From Eulemur rufifrons (taxonomy: Eukaryota; Chordata; Mammalia; Primates; Lemuridae), in NCBI RefSeq assembly GCF_041146395.1, contig NC_090999.1, positions 70,933,001 to 70,997,000 on the forward strand: DNA of 64,000 nt. Direction: 5' to 3'. Numbering within the stretch: position 1 is the stretch's first letter; every line of letters begins with the position of its first letter. Position numbers and translations under genes: made by a program. Under the pieces are notes generated by a model. It worked only from the letters and a program-made list of their open reading frames with translations. It did not search any database and was not told the DNA's origin. Of this stretch, positions 12,660-25,099 are shown one piece after another.

Positions 12660-12755
12660 TCAAGTTGTGAGGTATTGGTTAAGTGCTTTATCCAATTTTC
12701 TGTGTTCGCTCAGTGGCAAAGCCAGGGCTCTGTGGAACCTGGGTGCCCACAGTTT
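12660..12755 (-). repeat. Probable MIR SINE fragment (antisense)
   Basis: A short antisense MIR-like core: 'cagtggcaaagccagggctc' followed by 'tggaacctgggtgcccac'. It is short and diverged, so the assignment is tentative. Confidence 0.45.
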
Positions 12756-12888
12756 TACAGGCCAGATTTCATTTTCATAGCATACACTCCTTAGTTGGAG
12801 TTGAGTATTTTTTACTACTCAACTTTTAAATTTATTTTTTTCTCCCACAAAAGGAGTGATTAAAGTAGTATAATAACTAGGAAGACCT

Positions 12889-13701
<813 letters not shown>

Positions 13702-14410
13702 GAGGGATGACAAAATTCATGGCTGATTTTATTAACATTAAATTCAAAAATCCAATATTTTTTACTGAAAACTGTAAGTTAAATCAGTGATTGCCAATAG
13801 AGAATGAAATTTTGACTATTTCAGTGGATGCAGTCATCCCCAAGGATATTAAAATGCCTCAAGATAATTAATGAGGGAAAATCAGATTAGAAAGAAATGT
13901 TTCACCAACTCAAATGTTCAAAACTCTAAGGTACAGATGTGAGCCTCGTAAAGTGACACTATTCTCAGTTTAATATTTTTATTGAGAGGCTCACATCAGA
14001 TGAAGTTAATTAAACAAAACTGATCTGGGACTACAAAAATTCCATTAGTTAACTCCTATGTGAATGAGCCTGGGTTTCTTTAGAAACCGAAGGGTAATCG
14101 CTGGGCCACTAGAGACCGAAATGTGAGATCTAGTAACCCTGAGTTTTGAATAACACTGTCGATTATGGATCTGACATTAAGCCAAGTCAGTCACAAGACC
14201 CAGCAGGTGGATCCAGCAGGTATGCCCTACACGGTTTCCTAGGACAGGCACAATGTATTACCACAGTCATCTAATTATAATAGAGCCGTTGGCCTCTAGA
14301 CTTGAGGCAAATATAGCTTCTTTTATTGCTCACATCCTGTGTTAATCATACATTTGAGCCAATTCATGGCATATGGGTCCATCCATACTAAGAATAAGAT
14401 GATTTATGTT
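13702..14410. other. Unclassified non-coding DNA between the LTR and L1
   Basis: No assignable repeat or gene. 'gtgagcctc' near 13940 and its complement 'gaggctcac' near 13986 form a loose inverted pair about 45 bases apart. Confidence 0.4.
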
Positions 14411-14419
14411 TAGTAGTAG

Positions 14420-15557
14420 TTTTTTTTTAATTTCAGAATATTATGGGGGTACAAAATGTTTTGATTACATGGATTGCTTTTGTACTGCTTGAGCCAAAGT
14501 TATAAGTGTGTTCATTACCTAGATAGTGTACATTGTACCTGTTAAGTATGACTTCATGCATGCCCTCCTCCCCGCTCCCACCTACATGATTTCTGTTGAG
14601 TTTTACTTCCATATGTGCACATGAGTGCTGATCGGTTAGTTCCAATTTAATAGTGAGTGCATGTGGTGTTTGTTTTTCCATTCTTGTGATACTTCATTTA
14701 GGAGAATGATCTCCAGTTCCATGCAGATTGTTGCAAAAGGTATTCATTCATTTTTTTTAATGGCTGAGTAGTACTCCATTGTGTACATATACCACATTTT
14801 GTTAATCCACTCATGAATGGGCACTTGGGTTGATTCCACATCTTTGCAATTGTGAATTGTGCTGCAGTAAACTTTCTAGTGCAAGTGTCTTTTTGATAAA
14901 ACTTTCTAGTGCAAGTGTCTATTTTCCGGTGGGTAGATACCCAGTAGTGGGATTGCTCAATCAAATGGTAGGTCTACTTTTAGTTCTTTGAGGAATCTCC
15001 ATACTATTTTCCATAGAGGTTGCCCTAGTTTGCAGCCCTACCAACAATATCGAAGTGTCCCTTTCTCTCTGCATCCATGCCAACATCTATTGTTTTGGGA
15101 CTTTTTGATAAAAGTAATTCTCAGTGGGGTTAGGTGATGCCTCATGGACGTTTTGATTTGCATTTCTCTGATGATTAGTGACACTGAGCATTTTTTTCAT
15201 ATTTTTATTGGCCATTAGTCTATCTTCTTTTGAAAAGCCTCTGTTCATGTCTGTTGCCCACTTTTCAATGGGGTAGTTTGATTTTTTTCCTTGCTGATTT
15301 GCTTGAGTTCTCTGTAGATTCTGGTTATTTGCCCTTTATCAGATGTGTAGCATGCAAATATTTTCTCTCATTCTGTGGGTTGTCTATTTGCTCTGTTGAT
15401 TGTTTCCTTGGCTGTGCAGAAGCTTTTTTAATTTAATCAAGTCTCATTCATTTTTGTTGTTACTGTGATTGCCCTTAGGGTCTTCTTCATAAATTCTTTG
15501 CCTAGGCCAATATCTAAAAGAGTTTTTCCGACATGTTCTAGTTTTTGTGACATTTTC
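14420..15557 (-). mobile_element. 5'-truncated L1 LINE, antisense
   Basis: A T-run at 14420-14428 is the complement of the poly(A) tail. The rest reads as the reverse complement of the L1 3' UTR and ORF2 C-terminal region: 'tggctgagtagtactccatt', 'gattttttccttgctgattt', 'gtgcagaagcttttttaatt', ending near 'cctaggccaatatctaaaag'. Flanking TAGTAGTAG (14411-14419) and TAGCAGTAG (15558-15566) match at 8 of 9 positions, a plausible target-site duplication. Short open frames inside (14433-14964 minus, 15230-15436 plus) are relics or artefacts. Divergence is moderate, so this copy is younger than the other L1 pieces here. Confidence 0.9.
14869..14920. repeat. Short tandem duplication inside the L1
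   Basis: A 22-base segment at 14869-14890 recurs exactly at 14899-14920 (period 30), each copy containing 'ctttctagtgcaagtgtct'. It is a local duplication within the 3' part of the antisense L1. Confidence 0.9.
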
Positions 15558-15569
15558 TAGCAGTAGCTT

Positions 15570-16590
15570 TTTAACCATTGCTAGTGGTAAAAGATACAGA
15601 AGAGAAACTACTGTAGCATGTTAGTTTTGGATAGAAAGCCTAAAATTACATTTTGCTGTGGTTCTCTAAAGAGAAGGAGATGGAAAGAAAACCAACTGTT
15701 TTCCTGTTCATATTCTTTTTAATTGTTGGAATCATTTTCTGGAGAAAAAAACTAAATAGTACCAACAGTACCTAAGGACCTCTGCTTAGAAGACAATGGT
15801 TTGTGGAAAGCACATTTCTTTGCAAGGAGTAATTATTTTGACACTGAGTCTTTTTGGGACCATAGTGGTACAGCAAGCTTAGGATGCTGCATGAAAGCAA
15901 GATTGGATTTTGTATAAAAGCAAAATCTGATTTTATGCCACCATGGGATTTGTTGGTCAAAATATCATCCTTCAAGATGTTATTTGGCAATGAAGTTAAA
16001 ATTAAAACCAGCTGGTTATCCAATTTAACAAACAGTGAAATAGCCATGTATCTATAAAAATATCTCTATAAATAAAATATATATATTTAGTTCTTACCTG
16101 ATATACCTATTAAGCTCACTTCAATGTTCAGTTTCTATTATCTATCAATAGCATACACCAGTTCAAGTGCTCACAAAAAATAACAAAACCCAAACACCTG
16201 TAAACATTTGATCATTTTTAAAAATGTATACAGAATATTCCATTTAATACCAAGCCACAGTAAATTAAAGTGAGTAGAGATTAAATCTCTCTATTTTGCT
16301 TAAAAATAAACCTCACAGTGCTGTTGCCTTCTCTGTGATAGAAGAGACTGTTTAATCTTTAAATCATTTTGAACCAGCTCAGTTGCTTTACTAATCCTTT
16401 TACTTTGTTAAAAATTATCTTGAAAGTTTATCATTGAGAGAAATCAGAGATAAAAGAACTAATAGAGAGGAGAGTTTTGAGGTTTTGAATCTTATTTGGT
16501 CAATGGGTGGTACATAAGATAGAAGCAGACTTAAAAATCAAAAACTTAAAAGATTGTTGATATCTCATTATTCTGAAACCTAGTTCAGAG
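15570..16590. other. Unclassified AT-rich non-coding DNA
   Basis: No gene or repeat was assigned. The reverse open frame at 15772-16047 has no recognisable domain. Confidence 0.5.
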
Positions 16591-16594
16591 CTTT

Positions 16595-16690
16595 ATTTCT
16601 AGGGGGAATTTTTCCTATTAATGACAGTAAAATCATGCAGCAAGTAAGTGATGGAACTAAGAAGTTATCCTAAGTCTTAACTACTCCAAA
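16595..16690 (-). repeat. Possible MIR SINE fragment (antisense)
   Basis: Contains a degenerate antisense MIR core: 'catgcagcaagtaagtgatg' followed by 'gaactaagaagttatcc'. Similarity is weak. Confidence 0.35.
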
Positions 16691-16699
16691 GGCTTTGCA

Positions 16700-19390
16700 G
16701 ATCAGAGAACCCCTGCAAGCTCTACTCACTTTTCTTACTGATCTTGCATTCAGTGTTGTTTTCTTTTAATTTATTGTTGCTTTAATTTTACTTCCATATT
16801 TAAAATGGGGTGAAACTTGCAGAAAGAAAAGCAATTATTGAAATTGTTTATGAAGAAAGTTCTTTTAATTTGTGGAATGTCCTTATTTTATGCCAATTTC
16901 TGCTATGGTGTAGTGAGATTCTATAATCAAAACTATATTTTCATTAATTCCTCTAAAATAGTCTGCTTTGGAGTGAGGATTAATGGAAATAAAGGGTACC
17001 CATTCTGCAAGCAAAATCTTGTGGCCTGGGGCAAATCTGGAGAAGGCTGAGCAGCAGTACCTTAAAGGGCATGAAGACATAGGAGCAAAGGCTTGCCATC
17101 TTCTGCTGGGGATTTTCTGGGAACCAGGGCACTGTGGACTAGGCAGGTGGGCAAGCTTAGGAAGGACTGTACCCCATGTCTATTGGCCCCATGTCTATCC
17201 TACATGACTTTACAAAAAGCAAGGAGCCTGTGGTGGAGGCAGAAGCCTGGTTCCTGGATGTTGCCACAGCCACGATGGGAAACAGAGCTCTTCTTACATG
17301 CTTTTTCTCTATGCCTAGGGGACAGGAGAGGAGAGGCAACTGGAGACTATCAGGTCACCTTCGGTGTTCTTAAGTCAAGGACTGAGCTCACCAACTCAAA
17401 GATTTTAATAAATTCAAACCTTCCAGTAGCAAATTTATGCCACAATTTAAGCTCAACACTTCCCCAAGAATCTCCGTAGAGAAAGTGACAGAGGAATATG
17501 ATTTACCAATTGTAATATTAGAGTAGGACAAGAGTCAAGTGGCACTGTTTTCCTTATTGGCAAAGGCCAGTTCTGTCCTTTTCAATCAACGTGCAATCTC
17601 AGTAATTACTATTGAATGCCCTCACGTGCATGATGGTGCACCAAGTACAACACAGAATTAATCAAAGGACAATGTGACCCTCAGATCTCAAGGAGTTTCA
17701 CCTAAGAGCATGACTATATATGGGCAATAATTTTCTTATTGTTTAATACTTATTATTGTTTTATTTTCATGATCATTTTTGCCAAGGAGCACATTCCAGT
17801 TGGGATTTAACAAATTCATTTTATTAATATTTGCATTCCACTAAAGAGTAAATTTTTCTTAAAATTCTAAATGAATTGATATATTTGCTTGATAGTAGAT
17901 CTATTGTTATCCTGTTAAGATTGTTATTCTCCTCCACAACCGCTCAGCCTATCTCAGTCCCATTTGTGCAACCGTAAAACTCACATATATTTCTTTGGTG
18001 TTCTATCATAAAACTTATCTTTTTCTCTCTTTCTCATACACACCCACTTGTGCAGCACAGGTGGACACTCACATGCACACACACAGAGTTACTTTACAAT
18101 GAACTCTTCCCAACCCGGTCCTTCTCTTTACTCTTGTTTCCATCTCCTTTAGTCTCCCTGCGACATTTATTTTAAGGAACCCACTCCTGTTTCTTGAACC
18201 TCCACTGAGTGTAAAGCCCCCATCTCCCCCCACCTCCCACACTGTGAGCCCTGCTTGTACAATTGCCAGTATTTCCTTCTGATGGGAAGAAGGTAGGTAA
18301 AATTAAAGGAGTGAGTGGGCAGAAGGAAGGGACATGCTTGGTTATAGAATGAAGAAACTGAAGATAGAATTTGCAAACCAGGAGAAAGGGAACCGAAACA
18401 GAACAGTAAGGTTGTGTTGGGAGACTGTAGTCTTGTTGGAACATAGGAAGAGGTAAAGAAGCATCAGCTGAAAAACTTTTTGAATGTTTCATCAGGCATT
18501 GTGCGGTGAGTGGAATAAATTATTTACATGTTGAACCTCCTGCATTAAATTACTGGTTTATACTTTTCAACTAACTAAAACTCAAATTTAAGCACCTCAA
18601 AACTTTACTCGTAATTCTTTGACATCACTGCAACTCTGGATGACATTTCTTAGTCTTGGGTGCTAAACTTTTAAAATGAACTCCCTACAGTCTATTTAGA
18701 AATAACTTGTATTTTCTAAATGAAACCTAAGAGTGAGTTGTTCTTACGCCCAAATTCAGTGTTATGTCAGACTTGACAGTTATCTAGAATTGTCTCCTAA
18801 CATGTTACCTCTATGAAGATTTTCCAGTTAGGTTGAACCATTGTTGAAAGATGGGTTATGCAGAAACAATAGCTTGAAATTTGTCTAGACTTACTAAAAT
18901 GTTCAAAGTTGGAAGAACAATTGATTTTTCTAGTCAGTGTAGTGTTTGTTGTAACAATCTCCTTTATTGATTTGATTTACAGTCTATGTCTTTTTGTGTC
19001 ATAGCAGATACTGCGTTGGTTAGCTGCTTTAACATTTCCGTGTTTGAGATTCTTTTTGTCATTGCAGTAATGTCAAAGAAATGTGGGGTTTCGTGGTTTT
19101 TAAACTTAGACTTTGGCAAAAAGAAAAAGATCATTGTTGATGAAAGGTTTCAGTGAGTCATCTAGAAATTTATACTTAGGCTTCCTGACAGCCAGTAATT
19201 ATCAGATTGCAGTTATTTTTCAGAGGTATTTATCCTGAGTTGAGGTTTTATCCTATTGATGATCTGAATCATGAGTTAACTCTCATGTTAATCTAGTAGT
19301 TTAACTCGGTAGTCACTCTGCCAGCCTGTATAAAATTACTATATTATTGCCAGACACACATTTTAAATTCTTTGCCATGAAAGGAATGTT
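16700..19390. other. Unclassified non-coding DNA
   Basis: No confident repeat or gene. The frames around 16983-17479 (plus) and 18167-18492 (minus) fall in locally GC-richer sequence but carry no domain I recognise, and several frames overlap. They are left uncalled. Confidence 0.45.
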
Positions 19391-19394
19391 GGGC

Positions 19395-19480
19395 CCAGAT
19401 AATTAAGGTATTCTCTGCCTTAAAAAACTTTACATTATACTAGGAGAGAGAAGATGAGAATGCAAGGAATGTGATACCAC
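19395..19480 (-). repeat. Possible L2-like fragment (antisense)
   Basis: The segment 'ttctctgccttaaaaaactt' plus 'acattatactaggagaga' resembles the antisense L2 3' end (complement of its 'agactgtgagctccttgagg' block). It is short and diverged. Confidence 0.35.
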
Positions 19481-19494
19481 ACTGATACAAACGC

Positions 19495-19579
19495 CCCTAT
19501 TTCTTTGCTCCCCTTCACCAGCAAAACTGCTCAAGTGTAGTCCATGCATGTTGTCTCCAGTTCTTTTCTTCCTGGTCTC
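19495..19579 (+). repeat. L2 LINE fragment, left of the retrocopy
   Basis: The sequence ending 'ttgtctccagttcttttctt' resembles the L2 reverse-transcriptase region block 'tgtctccaattcctctcctc'. It appears to continue at about 22072 on the other side of the ABCF2 retrocopy, so the retrocopy is nested in this L2. Confidence 0.6.
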
Positions 19580-22071
19580 TTTTTTTTTTTTGCAGGGGTG
19601 GGGACCATGGCTTCCTTTTTATTTACTGGATGCTTTGTAGATGCCGTGCAGGTCTAAAAATTACACTGTTAGGTGATTATTTAAAAACTGACCAGGACCA
19701 AGGCTCCAGAGCTCCAAACCAGAAGCAGAAAGGAATAGGGGCAGTGGGCTCAGGGGTATTCCTCCAACATCACTAAAATCCAGAAAACTAGAATCTTGAG
19801 CTCCTTCATGGGCCAAATCCAGGGTTTGGGCCTTGGGCTCACTCTCAGGTGCCTCTGGCTGCATCACACTCAGGGTGAGGTAACCAGCAAGGGGCTGGAG
19901 CGAACAGCCAGCTGAGTCTAGACAGGGACAAACATAACTGGAAGGAGGATAGGAAATGGACAGGTACTGTCCAGCTGTAGATAAGATAACAGAGTGCAGC
20001 TAAGGCAGGTTGTGGGGCAGGGGAGAGGCTAGGGGAGCAATGCTGCAGCAGTGCAGGAGGATATAGCCCCAGGGTCCTGTCCTGAGCAGCTGGTCAGTGT
20101 GGCAGCTGTTAGTCCTAGACTGAGCTCCTGACCCGAGCCCAGGCAGAGGGCTCACACATTGTGGGTCTTCTTGATAAGCTGGGGCTCCTCATCCACCAGC
20201 TTGCACTTGAGGTGCTCCTCGTAGGTAGGCCAGGATGTCTCCAGGCACTTGGTGATTGTCTGCTTCTTATAAACCCAAATTTCCTGTGCAACCTGCTGAA
20301 TGCGTCTGAAGTCATGGCTGACTAGCACATACCACCTTCAAACTCTTGATAGCATTTGCCAGCATGTCCATGGTCTCAATATCCAGGTGATTGGTGGGTT
20401 CTCCCAGGAAGAGCATGTGGGGGTTCTGCCAGGCCAGCCAGACAGACTCAGCACTTCTGCCCATCTGACAGGTTCCAAATTGGGCTCATCTGTTGTTTCC
20501 CAGTGAGACCATATCACCCAATGATCCTCCTCATTTCTTCCTTCTCCTTGATCTCTGGGCAGCACTTGGTCATGTACTCCAAAGGTGAGAGATCTAAGTC
20601 CAGCTGCTCTTGTAAATGTTGATGGTTAATGCCCTATTTTGAATTAGAGTGTTTTTGGATCATCCCATCTGTGGGTGGTAGCTCTCCAGTTAGCAGCTTC
20701 AGAAGAGCTGACTTTTCTGCTCCATTGGGCCCTACCAGAGCCACTCATGTGTCCAGGTCAATACCAAAGTCTAGATTATTGTAGATGCAAGGCCCATCTT
20801 TTGTATACTTGAAGCTTACATTTTGCACCATAATGACGGTTGGAGGGATCTCACCACATGGTGGGAAATAAAATGACAGTGTCTTGTCACGCTCATGACC
20901 CTCTCTGTCAGTCCTGATGCCATCATTTTCTATAGCATCTTCTCCTTGCTCTGGACCTGCCAGGCCAGCTTGGCACTGCCATGACCAAACCTAGCAATGT
21001 AGTTCTTCATGTGTGAAATCTGATCTTGCTGCCTGGGATATCTCTTGGTCTCATTCTCCTCCAGCTCCAGCTGTGTCTTCAGGTAGTGATCATAATTACC
21101 CATATAATTCTTCAGTTTCTTGTTGTGCATGTCAATGATGTCGGTACAGACACCATTCAGAAAATCCTGGGAATGGGAGATGAGGACCAGGGTGCGCTTA
21201 AAAGTTTTTAGTTCTTCCGACCACACACAAGCATCCAGGCCCAGGTGGTTGGTGGGCTTGTCCAGGAGCAGCATGAAGGGCAGAATAAAGAAGGCTCCAG
21301 TGAGGGCAACCCTCATCCTCCAGTCCCTACTGAAGTCTTTTAGTTTCTCGTGCTTCATGGCAGGTGTGAAACCCAGTCCATGTAAAACTCGAGAGGTGCC
21401 TTGTCGGCATCTGGTTCCTCCAGAGGCTTGTAGAGCTCTGTGAGCTTCTCACCCTCTGTGTCCTCATGAGTCAGCTGCTCAGCCTCCCTCTCCAGCATGG
21501 CCCGCTCTGTGTCAACTTCCATCACACACTGCAAGGGTGTCTTGTCACTAGGGGGCATCTCACCTCACGGGTCAGATGGTAGATGTCAATGTGCTCAGGG
21601 ATGGGTAGTTAATGTTACCTGATAGCAGAGAGCAGCATGGACTTTCCAATGCCATTTAAACCAGTGAGGCCATAACCATGGCCGAGTTTAATTCCAGTTT
21701 GGTGTCACTGAGCAGCTCTTGACCATGGAAGGTGAGGGAGAGGTTGATAATGTGGACGTCAGTACTGTTGGGGTGAGAGGCCAGGACACCAGTGACAGCT
21801 TGAGCAGCAGCTTTCTTCATCTCAATGTCCTCTAGCTCCTTGGTCCGCAGATCCATTTCTGTAGTCTGTCTGCCTCGTTTTCCTCCTCTGCCACCTATGG
21901 TTCTGTTACTGCATCTCTGTTTTCTTCATGTCCCTTTCTGGGCCACTGTCAAGCTTTGGCAGCTTTCTTCTTTTTGGCTGCCTTTTTCTTGGCCAGGTCC
22001 AAGGGCATGGTGACGAACCACAGGGGTAGGTTACTCTTCTTTCAGGGAGCTGGGCCTCACTGCTTGGCCTC
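19580..22071 (-). pseudogene. ABCF2: Processed pseudogene of ABCF2 (ABC-F ATPase)
   Basis: Minus-strand, intronless copy of ABCF2, a cytosolic ABC-F family protein with two ATP-binding domains and no membrane domain. The start codon maps to 22008-22006 and the stop to 20154-20152, after a C-terminus reading KKTHNV. Segments recognised include [19 protein letters not shown] and [14 protein letters not shown] (21656-21856), [19 protein letters not shown] (21355-21558), and [10 protein letters not shown] and [15 protein letters not shown] (20930-21358). The 3' UTR carries AATAAA (19618-19623, complement) about 26 nt before a poly(A) tail, seen as a T-run at 19580-19591. Stops and frameshifts scatter the reading over all three minus frames. 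The first Walker B acidic pair reads DK rather than DE, and in the second the aspartate is replaced by glycine (LGEPTNHLD). The copy is dead. Flanks share 'cctggtc' (19571-19577 and 22078-22084), an eroded target-site duplication. Confidence 0.95.
20152..22008 (-). pseudogene. ABCF2: Broken coding span of the ABCF2 retrocopy
   Basis: This is the decayed open frame within the retrocopy, about 1.86 kb, close to the roughly 620-codon length of the parent. The N-terminus reads MPLDLAKKKAAKKK, matching the lysine/alanine-rich start of ABCF2. A Walker A region of domain 1 near 21650-21690 is disrupted, and an in-frame stop follows the segment [11 protein letters not shown] near 20510. The linker signature LSDGQKC of domain 2 is still legible near 20450-20475. 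No frame longer than about 142 codons survives, so no product is expected. Confidence 0.92.
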
Positions 22072-22850
22072 TACCTCCTGGTCAGTCTTCATCCACTTTT
22101 CAGAACTCACCTCTCCATCCAAACTGCTCATGTCAAGATCACCTGTGGCATCGGGTCGAGACCGTGGTCAGTTTTCTGCCCTCCTCTGACTTCACTTTTC
22201 ACCATCATCTGAAACAGGTGGTCATGCTTTACTCCTACAAGCACCAGGTTCTTCTGGTTTTCCTTCAGCCTAACTTTCTGTTCTTTTCAGTCTCGTTTGC
22301 TGGTCCTTCTCATCTTCATGACTCTAAAAGTTAGAGTATCCTAAGGTTCAATCCTAGTTTCTTCCCTATTGAAACTTATTGTCTTAGTGATCTTATTCTC
22401 TCCTTAACTTTAAATTCCATCTGTACTCTGACAGTTTCTAAATTCGTATTGCTGATCTGAACTTTAGACAACATATTTCTGCTTGAGATATCCTAAACAT
22501 AACATGTCCCAAACTTCTGATCATCCCCTGAGCCAAACCTGCTCTTCCTATAATTTTTCCTATCTCGGTTATCCCAGAAGTCATCAATATTGACATTTTG
22601 TTATATGTCTTTCCAGGCCTCTGTGGGTATGCATGCTTCATTCTTACTCCCACTCATGAGATTATATTGTGTGTATTGTTTTTTCTCTAGCTGTTTACAT
22701 GTTTTGTATGCTCTTTGTATTCTTTGGAAACCTAGTTTTTAGTAGCTACTTGGTTTTACCACAGTTTGTTAACTAGTCCCTTATTGGAGAATATTGGATT
22801 GCTGTCCATGACTTACTATTAGAATTAAAACTTAAAAAAATTATTCTAGT
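22072..22850 (+). repeat. L2 LINE reverse-transcriptase region fragment
   Basis: Plus-strand match to the L2 ORF2 region in order: 'catccaaactgctcatgtca', 'agatcacctgtgg', 'ttctggttttccttcag', 'tcagtctcgtttgctggtcc', 'aggttcaatcctagtttctt', 'ctaaacataacatgtcccaa'. It continues after the hAT element at about 23241. A minus-strand reading through 22015-22330 looked protein-like but is only the antisense of this L2. Confidence 0.75.
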
Positions 22851-22852
22851 TT

Positions 22853-23241
22853 TGCACTATCCCGATATGTTAGCCACTAGCTGCATGTGCCATTGCACAC
22901 TTAAATGTGGCCAGTCCCAATTAAGATGTGCTCTGAATGTGAATACACACCAAATTTCAAAGACTTAATTTGGAAAAAGAATGTAAAATATTTTATTAAT
23001 AATTTATTTTATATTGATTACTTCCATTGATGCTTATATTGATTACTATATTACTTATATTTTATTTTATATTGATTACTTATATGTGATTACTTGTTGA
23101 AATAATATTTTGGTTATAATAGGTTAAATATGATATATTTTAAAAATTGATTTTATCATTGTTTGCTTTTGTAAATGTGACTATCGGAAAATTAAAAATT
23201 ACATGTGTGGTTCACATTATATTTCGATTGGAAAGTGCCAT
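22853..23241. mobile_element. Non-autonomous hAT-type DNA transposon (MER3-like)
   Basis: Degenerate terminal inverted repeats: the left end 'gcactatcccgatatgttag' pairs with the right end 'atttcgattggaaagtgcc', both related to a 'cagtgctgtccaata' terminus. The interior matches a recalled primate hAT relic: 'tagccactagctgcatgtg', 'gaatacacaccaaatttcaa', 'aaaattacatgtgtggttca'. It lies inside the L2. The family name is tentative. Confidence 0.65.
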
Positions 23242-24175
23242 TTTAGTTTCTCAGGTCAAAAACCTTGGAATCATTCTTTCTTCCTCTCTTCTTATACTCT
23301 ATAACCTATTAGTGCTACCTTTGAAATACAGCCAGAATCTGACCATTTTTCACCACCTCCATTACTACCACTCAGGTCCAAGCCATCATGAGCTCTCACT
23401 TAGGTTTTGCAACAGCCCTTTAACTTGTCTCCCTTTAATTAATCTCAATATAGTGGCTACAGTGATTCTTTCAAAACGTATGTCGGGTCATGTCTCTCCT
23501 CTCTTCGAAAGCTAAGCCCTAACAGGCTGGTCCCCTTCTCCCCTCTGACTTTATTGCTGCACTTTCCCTATCACAGGCCAAACTCATTTCCCACTTTGGG
23601 CCTCTGCAGTTGCTCTTACCCCTGCCTGGATGGAGTGCTCTTCTTCGGATAGCTGCAGGGCCTGTGCCTTTACCTCTTTCAGGTCTTTGCAGGGGACATG
23701 AAACCTGGCTTTAAACCTAAAACTGTTATGTAAAAAGTTACTAATAACTCTCAAATGGCTAAATATAATATGCCTTTTTCTGACCTTATCCCAGTAACTT
23801 CTTGGTAGCATTTGACACTGCAGATCACCAAGATTCCCAAGAAATAAGTAGGTGAGAGGAAGCATTTTGGACTGTCGAGGGTGCCTCTGCCTTTTCTCAC
23901 GGTGCCCTCTGTCTAATATGCACAGCCCTCTGCCTCGTTTGTCCCAGAGAAAGCCTGCTTATCCCTCTGAATGTCTCCCCAAATCTCAAGAAGATTAAGT
24001 CTCCCCTCTTTTCTGTCACCAGTCATGCAAGGTCTTATTATATGTGTGGCTTTTTTTTTTCATTCAATTATTTCCTAGACTCAGATCCTTTAGGGAAGGG
24101 GCCATCTTCCCTACTCCCTTCCCTACTCCAGCTCTCAGCATATAATAAGCACTAGATAGATGCTTATTGGATGAG
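23242..24175 (+). repeat. L2 LINE 3' region, continuing after the hAT insertion
   Basis: Resumes with 'caggtcaaaaaccttggaat' (an L2 RT-domain VKNLG-type motif), then 'gccagaatctgaccattttt', 'aggtccaagccatcatgagc', 'tcgggtcatgtctctcctct'. It reaches 3'-end-like 'agcatataataagcactaga' near 24140. About 23703-23880 looks like intruding sequence. Part of it ('tggtagcatttgacactgca', near 23803) resembles an upstream part of L2, suggesting a second L2 piece or a rearrangement. Confidence 0.7.
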
Positions 24176-24179
24176 TCGA

Positions 24180-25095
24180 TTTCTTTTGTTATGATGCAGA
24201 GTTTAGAAATCTTTTCATCATCAGTATTTGTGCATGCTCATACCACTTCTCAAAGTTCAAAACAGTATGATACCTTTGAGATCAGTATGAATCTCCGAAT
24301 TTACTCTTCAATCCTCGATGCCAAATATTTGTTGCTAGTGAGAGAGTGGGAGAGAAGACTGAGTTGGGAGAATACAAAATGGAAAGACAAAGGAAAGCTC
24401 TTTCTTTTTAATCCCTCCCTGTATTCCTTCCTGCTTGTTTGCACTTCCAGTGATAAAAAGATCCTGAAACCTTCCAGAGTGAAAGTGTAAACCTTAAGTT
24501 ATATATGTACTCTCACATTTTCTGTTCACAAAGTAGTGAAATAAGGTGAGATCCAGAATAAATTCATTTATGAGAATAATAGCAAACAGATAAACAAAAT
24601 AGAACAACAATGAAACAGCCAAACATCATTTGGGAGAAAATAAACAGGGTGTCACTTGCTAGAAAAGTTTTGGAAAAAAAAAAGTTTTGAAAGCACTAAT
24701 ATTTCTTTTAATAAAATAAATTCTTGTAATATGTATATAATACAGTAACGTATCAACATATAGTACATATTACATATAATTACATCTAATATAAATTTGT
24801 ATATTTATACATTTTCTCATTGACTTTTAGTAGGACGACTCTTATGTATCCAAAATACTTGTGTATAATATTTCCCTTTCTCAGATATGTCACCTCTTCA
24901 CTTTTACTATTAATTCTTTTTATATGTTAGAATTGTCTTAGAGAAGGAACGTGACACAGAGCACTGCAGTAAAATAAATGTTTTGGAGAGGACACTGATA
25001 CGGTTATAGATTTTTTCTTAATCAACGGTGCTCCTATTTTTTGTTTTTTGGCCAGTACTCTATATGGGAATTTCTACTTGCTTTTATGAAAGAAA
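24180..25095. other. Unclassified AT-rich non-coding DNA
   Basis: No repeat or gene assigned. The open frame at 24167-24490 has no recognisable domain. Confidence 0.5.
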
Positions 25096-25099
25096 GTGC

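Noticed and set aside
13930..13995. Loose inverted pair 'gtgagcctc' / 'gaggctcac' as a hairpin
   Set aside because: Only nine bases with a long loop; expected by chance at this scale.
17093..17479. 128-residue plus-strand frame in a GC-richer patch
   Set aside because: No recognisable domain, several overlapping frames on both strands, and no splice or promoter context.
20115..20622. Overlapping frames on both strands
   Set aside because: Shadows of the decayed ABCF2 retrocopy in wrong frames.
22015..22330. Protein-like minus-strand reading upstream of the ABCF2 start codon, considered as a long 5' UTR or a second retrocopy
   Set aside because: The plus strand of the same interval follows L2 block order closely, so the minus reading is antisense L2.
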